Notes: generated from the letters alone by a model not told the origin. A stretch of 64,000 nt of DNA from Rhodopseudomonas palustris (GCF_007005445.1 NZ_CP041387.1:806001-870000), one strand, 5' to 3'; counted from the first letter of the stretch, positions 52,541 through 62,529 are shown. Program-made: numbers and translations.

Positions 52541-54160
52541 TCAGCCGTTGCGCGCGTAGAGCATCGGCACCGAACTATCGAGCATCGCCTCGACCACGCT
52601 GACGCCGTCCCATGCAAGGGCGCGCGTCAGCGCCGGAGCCAGCTCGGCGCTGCGCGTCACCCGCACCGCATCGCAGCCGAGCGATTGCGCCAGAGCGGTG
52701 AAGTCGATCCCGGGCAGCTCCAGTCCGGGCACGTTTCGCACCTGCATCACCTGGCTGAACGAGCGCATCGCGCCGTAGCCGCCGTTGTTCAGCACCACCA
52801 CCGTCAGCGGCAGCTTGCGCTGCGCCGCCGTCCACAGCGCCTGGATCGAATACATCGCCGAGCCGTCGCCGATCAGGCAGACGGTGCGGCGGGTCGGATG
52901 CGCCAGCGCGAAGCCGACCGAGGCCGGCAGCGACCAGCCGAGTCCGCCGCTCGCCATCGTGGCGAAACTGTCCTGGCCGGGCATCGGCATGTACTTCTGC
53001 ATCGCCGGTCGATGCGATGGCGCTTCTTCGACCAGCATGGCGCTCTCCGGCATCGCCGCACGCAGGGTGTGCAGCAGAACCTCCGCCGGCATCGGCTCGG
53101 CCGGCTGCGGCGCCGGCGGCACGGCGCGAGCCGGCGGTGCGGCGCGCTTGGCTTCCGGCAGCAGCTCCAGCAGCATCGTGAGGGCAGGAGTCATCGTGGC
53201 GATGATGCTGGTGCCGAGCGGCGTCACCGATGCGGCTTCGGCATCGTCGGTGATCTGGAACAATTTCGAGGCGCCGTCGAAGATCGCGGCGTGGCCTTCG
53301 ACATGGAAGGTGAACACGGGCGCGCCGATCACCACCACGACGTCGTAAGCGTCGAGCGCTTCGGACAGTTGTCCGGGAGACGCGTGCAGGAATCCGGCGA
53401 ACAGCGGATGCCGTTCGGGGAAGCTGCAACGGGCGGAGAACGGCGACACCCACACCGGCGCTCGCGCGCGCTCGGCGAGTTGCACCATCAGCCCGACCGC
53501 CGCGGCACGATCGACAGCGGGGCCGACCACCAGCGCCGGCTTCTTGGCTTCGGCGAGCGTATCGGCCAGCACCTGCATCGTCGCACGATCCGGCCCGAGC
53601 TCGCGCGTTATCGTGCGCGGCGGCACCGGCGCCGCAGGCCGCGCCCAATCGTCGATCGGCACCGACACGAAGGTCGGGCCGCATGGCGGCTGCATCGCCA
53701 CATAGTAGGCCCGGGCGATCGCGGTGGGCACGTCTTCGGCGCGCGCCGGCTCGACGCTGTATTTCACATAAGGCCGCGGAAATTCGCTCGCGCGCTCGGC
53801 GCCGAGGAAGGCCTGCAAGGGCAGAAGACTACGCGCCTGCTGCCCGGCGGTGATCACCAGCGGCGTCTGGTTCTTGAACGCGGTGTAGATGTTGCCAAGC
53901 GCGTTGCCGACGCCGGCCGCCGAATGCAGATTGACGAAGCCGGCGTTGCGCGTCGCCTGCGCATAGCCGTCCGCCATCGCCACTGCCGAGGCCTCCTGCA
54001 GCGCCAGCACGTAGTCGATGTCGTCCGGCCAGTCGCTGAGGAACGGCAGCTCGGTCGAGCCGGGATTGCCGAATACCCGATCGATCCTGAAGGCGCGGAG
54101 CAGATCGAGGGTGGCGGATTTGACGGTGGTCGCCGCGTGCGACTTCGGCTTCTTCGGCAA
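52541..54160 (-). CDS. Benzoylformate decarboxylase-like ThDP enzyme
   Basis: 539 residues, starting at TTG 54160, which has GGAGG eight bases upstream; an in-frame GTG lies 24 bases earlier with no site. The pyrimidine-binding domain (about 10-170) has GNPGSTELPFL with the active-site region and ALQEASAVAMADGYA with the catalytic glutamate. The pyrophosphate domain has GDGSAMYSIQALWTAAQ...NNGGYGAM, the ThDP-binding GDG-x-NN motif. It decarboxylates a 2-oxoacid, perhaps an aromatic one. It converges with the hydrolase gene, 10 bp apart. Confidence 0.87.
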   Translation of the reverse strand: MPKKPKSHAATTVKSATLDLLRAFRIDRVFGNPGSTELPFLSDWPDDIDYVLALQEASAVAMADGYAQATRNAGFVNLHSAAGVGNALGNIYTAFKNQTPLVITAGQQARSLLPLQAFLGAERASEFPRPYVKYSVEPARAEDVPTAIARAYYVAMQPPCGPTFVSVPIDDWARPAAPVPPRTITRELGPDRATMQVLADTLAEAKKPALVVGPAVDRAAAVGLMVQLAERARAPVWVSPFSARCSFPERHPLFAGFLHASPGQLSEALDAYDVVVVIGAPVFTFHVEGHAAIFDGASKLFQITDDAEAASVTPLGTSIIATMTPALTMLLELLPEAKRAAPPARAVPPAPQPAEPMPAEVLLHTLRAAMPESAMLVEEAPSHRPAMQKYMPMPGQDSFATMASGGLGWSLPASVGFALAHPTRRTVCLIGDGSAMYSIQALWTAAQRKLPLTVVVLNNGGYGAMRSFSQVMQVRNVPGLELPGIDFTALAQSLGCDAVRVTRSAELAPALTRALAWDGVSVVEAMLDSSVPMLYARNG

Positions 54161-54262
54161 GGCGGTTCCTCCGGCGCAAGGCACCGTGCTTGTTGCTTGC
54201 CGTCGATCAATCAGGAGGAGAGGAGGGGAGTCAATATGTCCCCGCGGTCCTTATGTCTGCCG

Positions 54263-54384
54263 GTCATTCCGGGGCGCGCGCCCTTCGCGCGCGAACCCGG
54301 AATCCCGAAATTGGGGAAACGTCGGAGTCGCAGAACAGCTCGAGATTCCGGGTTCGCTCACTTTCGTGAGCGCCCCGGAATGAC
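54263..54384. repeat. Dispersed palindromic repeat, family A, two arms
   Basis: GTCATTCCGGGGCGCG to GCGCCCCGGAATGAC with a 40-bp centre. It lies between the ThDP gene start and the stop of the dehydratase gene at 54401. Confidence 0.9.
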
Positions 54385-54400
54385 GTGCATGTTGCAAGAG

Positions 54401-55258
54401 CTACCAGCTCGCCGTGGCCTTCATGGTCGGCACGCCGTCGGCGTTGGCGGTCCACAGCTCGAGGCCGGTTGCGGTCTCGTTGGCGTTGACGCTGAAGTCG
54501 GCGCCGTCGAACAGCGGCTGGACGCCGCGATAGCTGAACGTCTTCGGCGCACTGCCCTTGAGCTTGGCGGCGAATTCGACCAGCAGCGCGGCCTGCATCG
54601 GGCCGTGCACGATCAGGCCGGGATAGCCCTCGACCTTGGTGACATAGTCGCGGTCGTAGTGGATGCGGTGGCCGTTGAAGGTCAGCGCCGAATAGCGGAA
54701 CAGCAGCACCGGATCGGCGAGATGGCTCTCGCGATGCTTGGCGGCCGGCGGCGCAGCCGCAGGCTTGGCCGGCGCTGCCGGAGCGGCGGACGGCGGCGGC
54801 ACGTCGCGATAGACGATGTCCTGGCGGTCGCGGATCGCAACGCCGCGGGGCGTGGTGATCTCATGATTGACGGTGACGAAGCACAGCGTGCCGGTCGAGC
54901 CCTGCTTGATCGTCACGTCGCCGATCGTCGAGGTCCGGGTCACTTCGTCGCCGACCTTGAGCGCGTCGACGAACTGCAGTTCGCCGCCCGCCCACATCCG
55001 GCGCGGCAGCGGCACCGGCGGCAGGAAGCCGCCGCGGGTCGGATGGCCGTCGGGGCCGAGCTGATCCATCGGGTACACCGGCTGGCCGAGGCACCAATGC
55101 ACGGTGAACGGCGCGGCGTCGCCGGCCTGTGGCTTGCCGATGTCGAGGAACAGCGTCGCGCGCAGGCCCTTGACGAGTTGCGGCGTGACCAAGTCGGTGG
55201 CCTGTTCGCTGCGGCCGATCCACTGCCGCAGATGATCGATATCGAGCGCGTCGGTCAT
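54401..55258 (-). CDS. MaoC-like / FAS1-type acyl dehydratase
   Basis: 285 residues, a two-hotdog protein like HTD2 and mesaconyl-C4-CoA hydratase. The N-terminal half carries PMDQLGPDGHPTRGGFLPPVPLPRRMWAG (FAS1-like dehydratase), followed by an Ala/Pro linker (about 153-172). The second hotdog has FRYSALTFNGHRIHYDRDYV with His as in the hydratase motif, and PGLIVHGPMQAALL. It adds water to an enoyl-CoA. It follows the CoA-transferase gene by 24 bp in the minus-strand cluster. Confidence 0.85.
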   Translation of the reverse strand: MTDALDIDHLRQWIGRSEQATDLVTPQLVKGLRATLFLDIGKPQAGDAAPFTVHWCLGQPVYPMDQLGPDGHPTRGGFLPPVPLPRRMWAGGELQFVDALKVGDEVTRTSTIGDVTIKQGSTGTLCFVTVNHEITTPRGVAIRDRQDIVYRDVPPPSAAPAAPAKPAAAPPAAKHRESHLADPVLLFRYSALTFNGHRIHYDRDYVTKVEGYPGLIVHGPMQAALLVEFAAKLKGSAPKTFSYRGVQPLFDGADFSVNANETATGLELWTANADGVPTMKATASW

Positions 55259-55282
55259 GCTGGTCCTCGCTTACTTGCCCGC

Positions 55283-56377
55283 TTACTTGCGCTTGTCGCC
55301 GATGCCCGGCACGGCGCCGTAGTGCCGGTCCTCGCCGACCACGATCGCGGCCGGCGCCGGATAGGTCACCTTGCCGTTCGGGGTGTCGACCTCGATCCGG
55401 CGCAGATGCGGATGGTGCGACAGGTCTTCCATGGTGTTGACTTCGGCGAATGCGATGTCGGCTGCGGCCAGATGTTCGAGCAGATCGTCGCGGGTCAGCG
55501 AACCGAAGATGTCGGCGACGATCTTGTCGGTGTAGGCGCGGTTCTTCACCCGCTCGACGCCGCTGCACAGCCGCGGATCGGTCGCGAGGTCCGGCTGGCG
55601 CAGCACGTCCGAGCACAGCTTCTTCCACTCGCGCTCGCTCTGGATCGAGATCAGGATATCCTTGCCGTCTTTCGAGGTGAACACGCCGTAGGGCGCGATC
55701 GACGGATGAGCGAGGCCGAGCCGCTTCGGCGGATTGCCGGCCTCGGCGTTGAGCAGCGGCACGGTCAGCCAGTCGGCCATCACGTCGAACATCGAGATCC
55801 GGATGTCGGCACCCTGGCCGGTGCGGCCGCGGCCGATCAAGGCCTCGAGGATTGCCGCGTGCGCCGTTGCGCCGGTGGCGACGTCGACGATCGACATGCC
55901 GACACGCGAGGCGCTTTCCGGGCCGCCGGTGATCGAGGCGAGACCGCTCTCGGCCTGGATCAGCAGATCATAGGCCTTGCGATGAGCGTAGGGGCCGTCA
56001 TCGCCGTAGCCGGAGATCGTGCAGATGATCAGCTTCGGATAGTCCTTGCGCAGCCGCTCGCGGGCGAAGCCGAGCTTGTCCATCGAGCCGGGCTTCAGAT
56101 TCTGCAGCAGCACGTCGGCCGAGGCGATCAGCTTTTCCAGCTCGGCGCGGCCCTCCTTGGTGGCGAGGTCGACCACCGCGGATTCCTTGCCGCGGTTGAG
56201 CCAGACGAAGTAGCTGCTCTGGCCCTTGGCGGCGTGATCGTAGCCGCGGGCGAAGTCGCCCTCGGGGCGTTCGATCTTGATGACATGGGCGCCGGCATCG
56301 GCCAGCCGCGAGCTGCAATACGGCGCCGCGACCGCCTGTTCGACGGCGATGACGGTCAGTCCTTCGAGCGGAAGCAT
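55283..56377 (-). CDS. CaiB/BaiF (class III) CoA-transferase
   Basis: 364 residues from ATG 56377 with GGGGA upstream; a TTG just before it is less likely. LADAGAHVIKIERPEGDFAR is the CoA-binding part, and VDVATG holds the aspartate nucleophile. It would activate or exchange CoA on an acid produced by the P450 route encoded downstream in coordinates (upstream in transcription). This second family member is clearly different from the one at 22835. Confidence 0.87.
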   Translation of the reverse strand: MLPLEGLTVIAVEQAVAAPYCSSRLADAGAHVIKIERPEGDFARGYDHAAKGQSSYFVWLNRGKESAVVDLATKEGRAELEKLIASADVLLQNLKPGSMDKLGFARERLRKDYPKLIICTISGYGDDGPYAHRKAYDLLIQAESGLASITGGPESASRVGMSIVDVATGATAHAAILEALIGRGRTGQGADIRISMFDVMADWLTVPLLNAEAGNPPKRLGLAHPSIAPYGVFTSKDGKDILISIQSEREWKKLCSDVLRQPDLATDPRLCSGVERVKNRAYTDKIVADIFGSLTRDDLLEHLAAADIAFAEVNTMEDLSHHPHLRRIEVDTPNGKVTYPAPAAIVVGEDRHYGAVPGIGDKRK

Positions 56378-56394
56378 CAATAGTCCCCACAGTG

Positions 56395-56490
56395 GTCATT
56401 CCGGGGCGCCGCGCAGCGGCGAACCCGGAATCCAGATGTTATCTGCGTGTCAGATTCCGGGTTCGCGCGTTCCGCGCGCCCCGGAATGAC
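56395..56490. repeat. Dispersed palindromic repeat, family A, two arms
   Basis: A shorter copy, GTCATTCCGGGGCGCC to GCGCCCCGGAATGAC. It lies between the acyl-CoA dehydrogenase stop and the CoA-transferase start, so it sits inside the likely transcript. Confidence 0.9.
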
Positions 56491-56535
56491 AAGCGTGTTG
56501 TCCGGCGGCGGGCGCACGCCGTGGGCGGCTGGCAA

Positions 56536-57708
56536 TCAGTACGACCGCGGCATCCCGAGCACGTGCTCGGCGAGATGCGACAGGATCAGGTTGGTCGAGA
56601 TCGGTGCGACCTGATACAGCCGGGTTTCGCGGAACTTGCGCTCGACGTCGTATTCCTCGGCGAAGCCGAAGCCGCCATGGGTCTGGATGCAGGCGTTGGC
56701 CGCTTCGAACGACGCATCGGCGGAGAGCATCTTGGCCATGTTGGCTTCGGCGCCGCAATCCATGCCGGCTTCGTATTTGCGGGTGGCTTCCTTCACCATC
56801 AGCTCGGCGGCGCGCATGTTGGCGTAGGCCTTGGCGATCGGGAACTGGATGCCCTGGTTCTGGCCGATCGGGCGGCCGAACACGGTGCGGTCCTTGGCGT
56901 AGGCGCTGGCCTTGGCGATGAACCACTTGGCGTCGCCGACGCACTCCGAGGCGATCAGGATGCGCTCGGCATTCATGCCGGACAGGATGTAGCGGAAGCC
57001 CTTGCCTTCCTCGCCGATCAGATTCTCCTTCGGCACCTTGAGGTCGGTGAAGAACACTTCGGTGGTGGCGTGGTTCATCATGGTGCGGATCGGGCGGATC
57101 TCGAGGCCATGGCCGCGCGCCTCGCGCATGTCGACCAGGAACACCGACAGGCCCTCGGTCTTCTTGGTCACCTGATCCTTCGGCGTGGTGCGCGCGAGCA
57201 GGATCATCAGGTCGGAATATTCGGCGCGGCTGGTCCAGATCTTCTGGCCGTTGACGACGTAGTCGCCGTTATCGTCTTTCTTGGCGAAGGTCTTCAGCGA
57301 GGTGGTGTCGGTGCCCGAGGTCGGCTCGGTGACGCCGAACGCCTGCAGCCGCAGTTCACCGCTGGCGATCTTCGGCAGCCACTTGGCCTTCTGCTCGTCG
57401 CTGCCGTGCCGCAGCAGAGTACCCATGGTGTACATCTGGGCGTGGCAGCCGCCGCCGTTGCAGCCGGCGCGCTGGATCTCTTCCAGGATCGCGGCCGCCG
57501 CCGACAGCTTCAGACCGGCGCCGCCGTACTCCTCCGGGATCAGAACCGAAAGGTAGCCGGCCTCCGTCAGGGCGTCGACGAACGCCTTGGGATAGGCCAT
57601 CTCGCGGTCGAGTTTGCGCCAGTATTCGCCGGGAAACTGCGCGCACAGTTTGGCGACGGCGTCGCGGATGTCGTGGTATTCGTCCTGCTCCGCGGCATGG
57701 TGTTTCAT
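56536..57708 (-). CDS. Acyl-CoA dehydrogenase
   Basis: 390 residues, the normal length. The FAD-binding FGVTEPTSGTDTTSLKT and RAEYSDLMILLART segments and the C-terminal IQTHGGFGFAEEYDVERKFRET are typical. The glutamate base is probably in SGMNAERILIA. It oxidises an acyl-CoA to the enoyl-CoA, the substrate for the MaoC-like hydratase. It follows the P450 gene by 33 bp. Confidence 0.9.
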   Translation of the reverse strand: MKHHAAEQDEYHDIRDAVAKLCAQFPGEYWRKLDREMAYPKAFVDALTEAGYLSVLIPEEYGGAGLKLSAAAAILEEIQRAGCNGGGCHAQMYTMGTLLRHGSDEQKAKWLPKIASGELRLQAFGVTEPTSGTDTTSLKTFAKKDDNGDYVVNGQKIWTSRAEYSDLMILLARTTPKDQVTKKTEGLSVFLVDMREARGHGLEIRPIRTMMNHATTEVFFTDLKVPKENLIGEEGKGFRYILSGMNAERILIASECVGDAKWFIAKASAYAKDRTVFGRPIGQNQGIQFPIAKAYANMRAAELMVKEATRKYEAGMDCGAEANMAKMLSADASFEAANACIQTHGGFGFAEEYDVERKFRETRLYQVAPISTNLILSHLAEHVLGMPRSY

Positions 57709-57741
57709 CGGCTGCGTCTTCTTGTTGGTTTTGGGGGGAGG

Positions 57742-59007
57742 TCATGAGACCTGGACCGGCAAGGACTCGTAGCCCTTGACGAAGCTCGAATACACCCGCT
57801 TCGGCTCCCCGACAACTTCAATGCGCGTAAAACGCTTAAGCATCTCCTCCCATACGATCCTCAGTTGCAATTCGGCCAGACGCATCCCGACGCACCGATG
57901 GATACCGAAACCGAACGACAGGTGGATCCGGGCCCGGGCGCGGTCGATGATGAATTCCTCCGGGCGCTCGATCACCTCGTCGTCGCGATTGCCCGAAACG
58001 TACCACATCACCACCCGGTCGCCCTTGCGGATGGTCTTGCCGCCGAGCTCGGTGTCCGCAAGGGCGGTGCGGCGCATGTGCGCCAGCGGGGTCTGCCAGC
58101 GGATCACCTCCGGCACCATGGTGTCGATCAGCTTCGGATTGGCCCGCAGCTTCTCGAACTCCTGCGGGTTCTCGTTCAGCGCCAGCACCGAGCCCGACAT
58201 GGTGTTGCGGGTGGTGTCGTTGCCGCCGACGATCAACAGCAGGATGTTGCCGATCAGGTTGTCGCGGTCCATCTCCCGGGTGGCGTCGTGATGCGCCATC
58301 ATCGACAGCAGGTCGTTGCGCGGCTCCGAGTTCACCCGCTCGTTCCACATCCGGGCGAAATACGCGGCGCATTCGTTCAGTTCGTCGCGGCGCTGCTGCT
58401 CGGATTCGACCACGCCGCTCTTCGGCAGCGCGGTAGCGACGTCCGACCAGCGCGTCAGCTTGCGGCGCTCGTCGAACGGAAAATCGAACAGCGTCGCCAG
58501 CATCTGGGTGGTCAGCTCGATCGAGACACGGTCGACGAAGTTGAAGGTCTCGCCCCGCGGCAGGCCGTCCAGCACCTTCTGGGTCCGGCCGCGGATCAGC
58601 ACGGCGAGTTCGTCCAGATGGTCCGGCGTGAACATCGGCGACACCGTCTTGCGCTGCGCCGAATGCCGCGGCTCGTCCATCGCGATGAAGCTCGGCCAGT
58701 CGTAGCCGACCGGCGCGTCGCGGATCGAGATGCCGCCCAGCGTCGAATCCGACGAGAAGATCTGGTGGCTGGTGTCGACATGCATGATGTCGTTGTACTT
58801 GGTCACGCTCCAGTACGGCTCGATCGGCGCGTTGGTGCAGTAGTGCACCGGCTCTTCCTTGCGCAGCCGTTCGAACCACGGCCACAGCGTGTCGTCGCGG
58901 AAGTGCCGCGGCGCACCGGGGTGGAAGTCCTTCAGCGGGGTCGCATAGGCTTCCTCGCGCGCCGCCCGCAGCCGCGCCGCTTTTCCGCTCTCGATGGTGC
59001 CGTGCAT
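57742..59007 (-). CDS. Cytochrome P450, CYP153-like
   Basis: 421 residues with GGGAGG before the ATG. The haem loop is FGFGIHRCVGMRL with the ligand Cys, and the I-helix oxygen motif is VGGNDTTRN. The N-terminal WFERLRKEEPVHYC...YWSVTKYNDIMHVD and the end FVKGYESLPV resemble CYP153 terminal alkane hydroxylases. It is soluble and needs a ferredoxin and reductase, which are not adjacent. With the following acyl-CoA genes it suggests oxidation of an alkyl chain followed by beta-oxidation. Confidence 0.85.
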   Translation of the reverse strand: MHGTIESGKAARLRAAREEAYATPLKDFHPGAPRHFRDDTLWPWFERLRKEEPVHYCTNAPIEPYWSVTKYNDIMHVDTSHQIFSSDSTLGGISIRDAPVGYDWPSFIAMDEPRHSAQRKTVSPMFTPDHLDELAVLIRGRTQKVLDGLPRGETFNFVDRVSIELTTQMLATLFDFPFDERRKLTRWSDVATALPKSGVVESEQQRRDELNECAAYFARMWNERVNSEPRNDLLSMMAHHDATREMDRDNLIGNILLLIVGGNDTTRNTMSGSVLALNENPQEFEKLRANPKLIDTMVPEVIRWQTPLAHMRRTALADTELGGKTIRKGDRVVMWYVSGNRDDEVIERPEEFIIDRARARIHLSFGFGIHRCVGMRLAELQLRIVWEEMLKRFTRIEVVGEPKRVYSSFVKGYESLPVQVS

Positions 59008-59350
59008 CGTCGTCCTCCCTGGCCATGTCGTGGACGCTCGCCGCGTGTCGGCGGCGGTCGCGATCGGATTTTCGGTCCCGCCATGGTTCGGTCCGGCGGG
59101 TTCGGCTTTATGATCAGATCGTCAACCGGCGGCTGCGGCAAGGCACCTTTGCGGGGCTTGCCCGGCGGTTCGAACAAATTGATTTGACGGTAGAAAAGCG
59201 CCCGCGCGGCGACTTGCGTCGACAAGCTGGACAGCATGCTGCGGCGCCCCACCATTGGAGCCTTCTCAGGCTCCCGGCGCCGTGACATGGTGCGCGCAAA
59301 CAACACACGGCGGCGCGACGAGGTGCCGCCGAGCGGAGCGAGCACCCAGC
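59008..59350. other. Spacer of 343 bp between divergent P450 and isovaleryl-CoA dehydrogenase genes
   Basis: No coding sequence or repeat is evident. An AT-rich island at about 59170-59195 (ACAAATTGATTTGACGG) could hold promoter elements for one or both genes. Nothing else stands out. Confidence 0.4.
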
Positions 59351-60523
59351 ATGATTCCCAACGCGCAGAGCCTGTTCAACTTCGATCTCGGCGAGACCGC
59401 CGACGCGATCCGCGAGACCGTTCGCGACTTCGCCGCCAACGAGATCGCGCCGCGCGCCGAGGCCATCGACAAGACCAACACCTTCCCGCGCGACCTGTGG
59501 CCGAAGCTCGGCGAGCTCGGTCTGCACGGCATCACCGTCGAGGAAGACTACGGCGGCGCCGGGCTCGGCTATCTCGAGCACTGCATCGCCATGGAGGAGA
59601 TCTCGCGCGCCTCGGCCTCGGTCGGCCTGTCCTACGGCGCGCACTCCAACCTCTGCATCAATCAGATACGCCGCAACGGCAACGAAGCGCAGAAGCGCAA
59701 ATATCTGCCGAAGCTGATCTCGGGCGAGCACGTCGGCGCGCTGGCGATGAGCGAGCCCGGCGCCGGCTCCGACGTGGTGTCGATGAAGACCCGCGCCGAG
59801 AAGAAGGGCGACCGTTACGTCCTGAACGGCAACAAGATGTGGATCACCAACGGCCCGATCGCTGAGACGCTGGTGGTCTACGCCAAGACCGATCCGGCCG
59901 CTGGTCCGCGCGGCATGACGGCGTTCCTGATCGAGAAGGGCTTCAAGGGATTCAGCACCGCGCAAAAGCTCGACAAGCTCGGGATGCGCGGCTCCGACAC
60001 CGGCGAACTGGTGTTCGAGGATTGCGAAGTGCCGGAGGAGAACGTGCTCGGCGAGGTCGGCCGCGGCGTCAACGTGCTGATGAGCGGGCTCGATTACGAG
60101 CGCGCGGTGCTGGCCGCCGGCCCGGTCGGCATCATGCAGGCCTGCATGGACGTGGTGCTGCCCTATGTGCACGAGCGCAAGCAGTTCGGCGAGCCGATCG
60201 GCACCTTCCAACTGGTGCAAGGCAAGGTCGCCGACATGTACGTGACGATGAACGCCTCGCGCGCCTACGTCTATGCGGTGGCGAAGGCCTGCGATCGCGG
60301 CGAGACCACGCGTGAAGACGCTGCCGGCGCGATCCTGTACGCCGCAGAACGCGCCACGCAATGCGCGCTCGACGCGATCCAGTTGCTCGGCGGCAACGGC
60401 TACATCAACGACTATCCGACCGGCCGCCTCTTGCGCGATGCCAAGCTCTACGAAATCGGCGCCGGCACCAGCGAGATCCGCCGCATGCTGATCGGCCGGG
60501 AGCTGTTCACCAAGACGGCATAA
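59351..60523 (+). CDS. ivd: Isovaleryl-CoA dehydrogenase
   Basis: 390 residues from ATG 59351. [17 protein letters not shown] and [14 protein letters not shown] bind FAD and substrate, and [17 protein letters not shown] holds the glutamate placed as in isovaleryl-CoA dehydrogenases. [36 protein letters not shown] closes the protein. It converts isovaleryl-CoA to 3-methylcrotonyl-CoA in leucine breakdown. The matching carboxylase genes are not in the window. Confidence 0.9.
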   Translation: MIPNAQSLFNFDLGETADAIRETVRDFAANEIAPRAEAIDKTNTFPRDLWPKLGELGLHGITVEEDYGGAGLGYLEHCIAMEEISRASASVGLSYGAHSNLCINQIRRNGNEAQKRKYLPKLISGEHVGALAMSEPGAGSDVVSMKTRAEKKGDRYVLNGNKMWITNGPIAETLVVYAKTDPAAGPRGMTAFLIEKGFKGFSTAQKLDKLGMRGSDTGELVFEDCEVPEENVLGEVGRGVNVLMSGLDYERAVLAAGPVGIMQACMDVVLPYVHERKQFGEPIGTFQLVQGKVADMYVTMNASRAYVYAVAKACDRGETTREDAAGAILYAAERATQCALDAIQLLGGNGYINDYPTGRLLRDAKLYEIGAGTSEIRRMLIGRELFTKTA

Positions 60524-60619
60524 GGAGTCCCCTTCACCGAGGACGCCACTGTGGCGCCCTTGCTTTGCCATCGGCCGCCCCTAAAGCTCCTCCCTTGCTC
60601 CGAATTCGAGGGAGAAATC

Positions 60620-61435
60620 ATGGACGCGAAGGAAGTCGCCGCGCATTGGGAGAGCAACGCCGAGACATGGACCATGCTCTCCCGCGCCGGCCATGATCGA
60701 TACCGGGATGCGTTGAATACGCCGGCCTTCCTCGCGATGCTGCCGCCGGTTGCCGGTCTTGGAGGGCTTGATCTCGGTTGCGGCGATGGCACCAACACGC
60801 GTGCCGTCGCGCGGCTGGGCGCGTCGATGACGGGCCTCGACATCGCCCCGACCTTCCTGCGTCATGCCCGCGAAGCCGAGCGACGTGATCCTCTCGGCGT
60901 GAACTACGTACTGGGAGACGGGCTCACGCTGCCGTTTGCCGACCGAAGTTTCGATTTCGTAACGGCCTTCATGTCGATGATGGACATGGTCGACCAGGCG
61001 GCAACGCTGCGGGAGGTGGCGCGACTGCTGAGGCCGGGAGGCTTCCTGCAGTTCTCCATCCTGCACCCCTGCTTCGTGCCGCCGACACGCCGCAACATCC
61101 GGAATGCGCAGGGGGCTCCGGTGGCTGTGGAAGTGGCCGACTACTTCGACGAGAGCGACGGCCGCGTCGAACGATGGTTGTTTTCCAGTGTTTCGCCCGA
61201 GCAGCAGGCCGTGCTGACGCCGTTTGCGGTGCCCCGCTTTCACCGCACGCTGTCGACCTGGGTCGCGATGATCGTCGGGGCAGGGCTCTCGATCGAGGCA
61301 TTCGGTGAGCCGAGGGCCTCGGAAGAGGTTGCGGCGGCCGAACCGATTGTGGCCGACACGCGGGTGGCGCCGATCTTTCTGCATGTCCGCGCGAGGCTTC
61401 CGGCGACGCTCCAGAGCGGTTCATCGATTGATTGA
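60620..61435 (+). CDS. Class I SAM-dependent methyltransferase
   Basis: 271 residues with GGGAG before the ATG. GLDLGCGDGTNTRAVAR is motif I, MTGLDIAPTFLRHA motif II, and LREVARLLRPGGFLQFSILHP the family methyltransferase-11 segment. Substrate unknown. It is 96 bp after the ivd gene. Confidence 0.85.
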   Translation: MDAKEVAAHWESNAETWTMLSRAGHDRYRDALNTPAFLAMLPPVAGLGGLDLGCGDGTNTRAVARLGASMTGLDIAPTFLRHAREAERRDPLGVNYVLGDGLTLPFADRSFDFVTAFMSMMDMVDQAATLREVARLLRPGGFLQFSILHPCFVPPTRRNIRNAQGAPVAVEVADYFDESDGRVERWLFSSVSPEQQAVLTPFAVPRFHRTLSTWVAMIVGAGLSIEAFGEPRASEEVAAAEPIVADTRVAPIFLHVRARLPATLQSGSSID

Positions 61436-61468
61436 AGCGAACTTTGCCCTTCCCTAAGGGCACGGAGT

Positions 61469-61574
61469 CCTCGTCCTGAGGAGCCCGGCAATGCCGGGCG
61501 TCTCGAAGGATGAGGAGCCGTCAGGCCTGCAGCGCATGGTTCGAGACGGCGCTTCGCGCCTCCTCACCATGAGG
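61469..61574. repeat. Dispersed palindromic repeat, family D
   Basis: CCTCGTCCTGAGGAGCCCGGC...GCCGGGCGTCTCGAAGGATGAGG is followed by CATGGTTCGAGACGGCGCTTCGCGCC and TCCTCACCATGAGG. Several short palindromes are nested. It resembles a repeat common in Bradyrhizobium. It lies between the convergent methyltransferase and DUF2927 genes. Confidence 0.8.
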
Positions 61575-61634
61575 TTGTACCTGTTGTGAGCACTCCAAGG
61601 CACAGCCGCGATTCCATCACAAGACAGAAACGTT

Positions 61635-62447
61635 CTAGCGCGTCAGCCGGTTCACCCTGGCGACGTAGCTCCTGACGTCTGTGAGGACTTGCGGCAGCAC
61701 GGCTTTGACTTCGGGGACGGTCATGCCGGGGCGGATCGCCGGATGGTACAGGATGTTCAACAGGTACTGATCGTAGACGTCGAAATAGCCCTTCTGCACG
61801 TCGTCGTTGAACATCGTCCACGGCACTTCGTCGGTGTCGTTGATCGGGCCGAGCGACTGCAGCAGTTCCTCATAGGCGCAGTCGCGGAACACGAAGTCGC
61901 CGTTGTCGACCGTGAGGATGACGTCCGAGCGTTCGATCTCGAAGCGGTCGTTCTTGCGGAACCCGGACAGGCATTGCGGGTCGAGGCTGTCGTGGATCTC
62001 TCTGGCGCGCTCTTCGCCGTAGAAGGCCGCGATCGTCTTGCGCAGGTTGCGGTCGCGGACCAGATGCACGGTGACGTTGGCCTCGTCGGCGTTGTCGGTC
62101 ATCGCGATGTCGAGATGCTGGATACGTCCCGCGATGTCGGCGACGATCCGGGCGAGTTCCGCGCGGCGGTGGGCATGGCCGTCGCCTTCGGCGTAGACCC
62201 GCACCGGCGCCTCGTATTTGCGGATGCGGTCGACCCGTCCGGCGAGATGATATTCGGCGCCGAACGCGGTCTTGAAGAACCCGTCGACGATCTGGTTGTC
62301 GGTGAAGTCGATCTTCTCGGAGCGCTGATGGCCGGAGAAGTCGGTCGCTTCACGGCCGCCGGCCGGCACCGCCACGAGCAGGCCGGCCACGGCGACCACC
62401 GCCGCCGCGAGTGCAGGTCGAAGATGCCGGGCGCCGCATTGCATTGC
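61635..62447 (-). CDS. DUF2927 family exported protein
   Basis: 270 residues from ATG 62447; earlier in-frame GTG and TTG codons exist. The signal peptide (ALAAAVVAVAGLLVAVPAGG) is followed by the DUF2927 pattern EKIDFTDNQIVDGFFKTAFGAEYH...RKYEAPVRVYAEGD and NVTVHLVRDRNL. The protein is likely periplasmic or a lipoprotein without a lipobox; its function is unknown. Confidence 0.82.
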   Translation of the reverse strand, partial: AMQCGARHLRPALAAAVVAVAGLLVAVPAGGREATDFSGHQRSEKIDFTDNQIVDGFFKTAFGAEYHLAGRVDRIRKYEAPVRVYAEGDGHAHRRAELARIVADIAGRIQHLDIAMTDNADEANVTVHLVRDRNLRKTIAAFYGEERAREIHDSLDPQCLSGFRKNDRFEIERSDVILTVDNGDFVFRDCAYEELLQSLGPINDTDEVPWTMFNDDVQKGYFDVYDQYLLNILYHPAIRPGMTVPEVKAVLPQVLTDVRSYVARVNRLTR

Positions 62448-62529
62448 GAAAGGCTGCCGGAATTCGCTCAGCCGCACAACCGGCAATTCGACAGGGGCCG
62501 GCTGTGCACGCAGCCCTCGGCGGATCGTG

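Noticed and set aside
52685..56383. A plus-strand frame of over 1200 codons across the ThDP, dehydratase and CoA-transferase genes
   Set aside because: It spans three real genes and two spacers on the other strand, and its translation is low-complexity Arg/Asp/His. It is a shadow.
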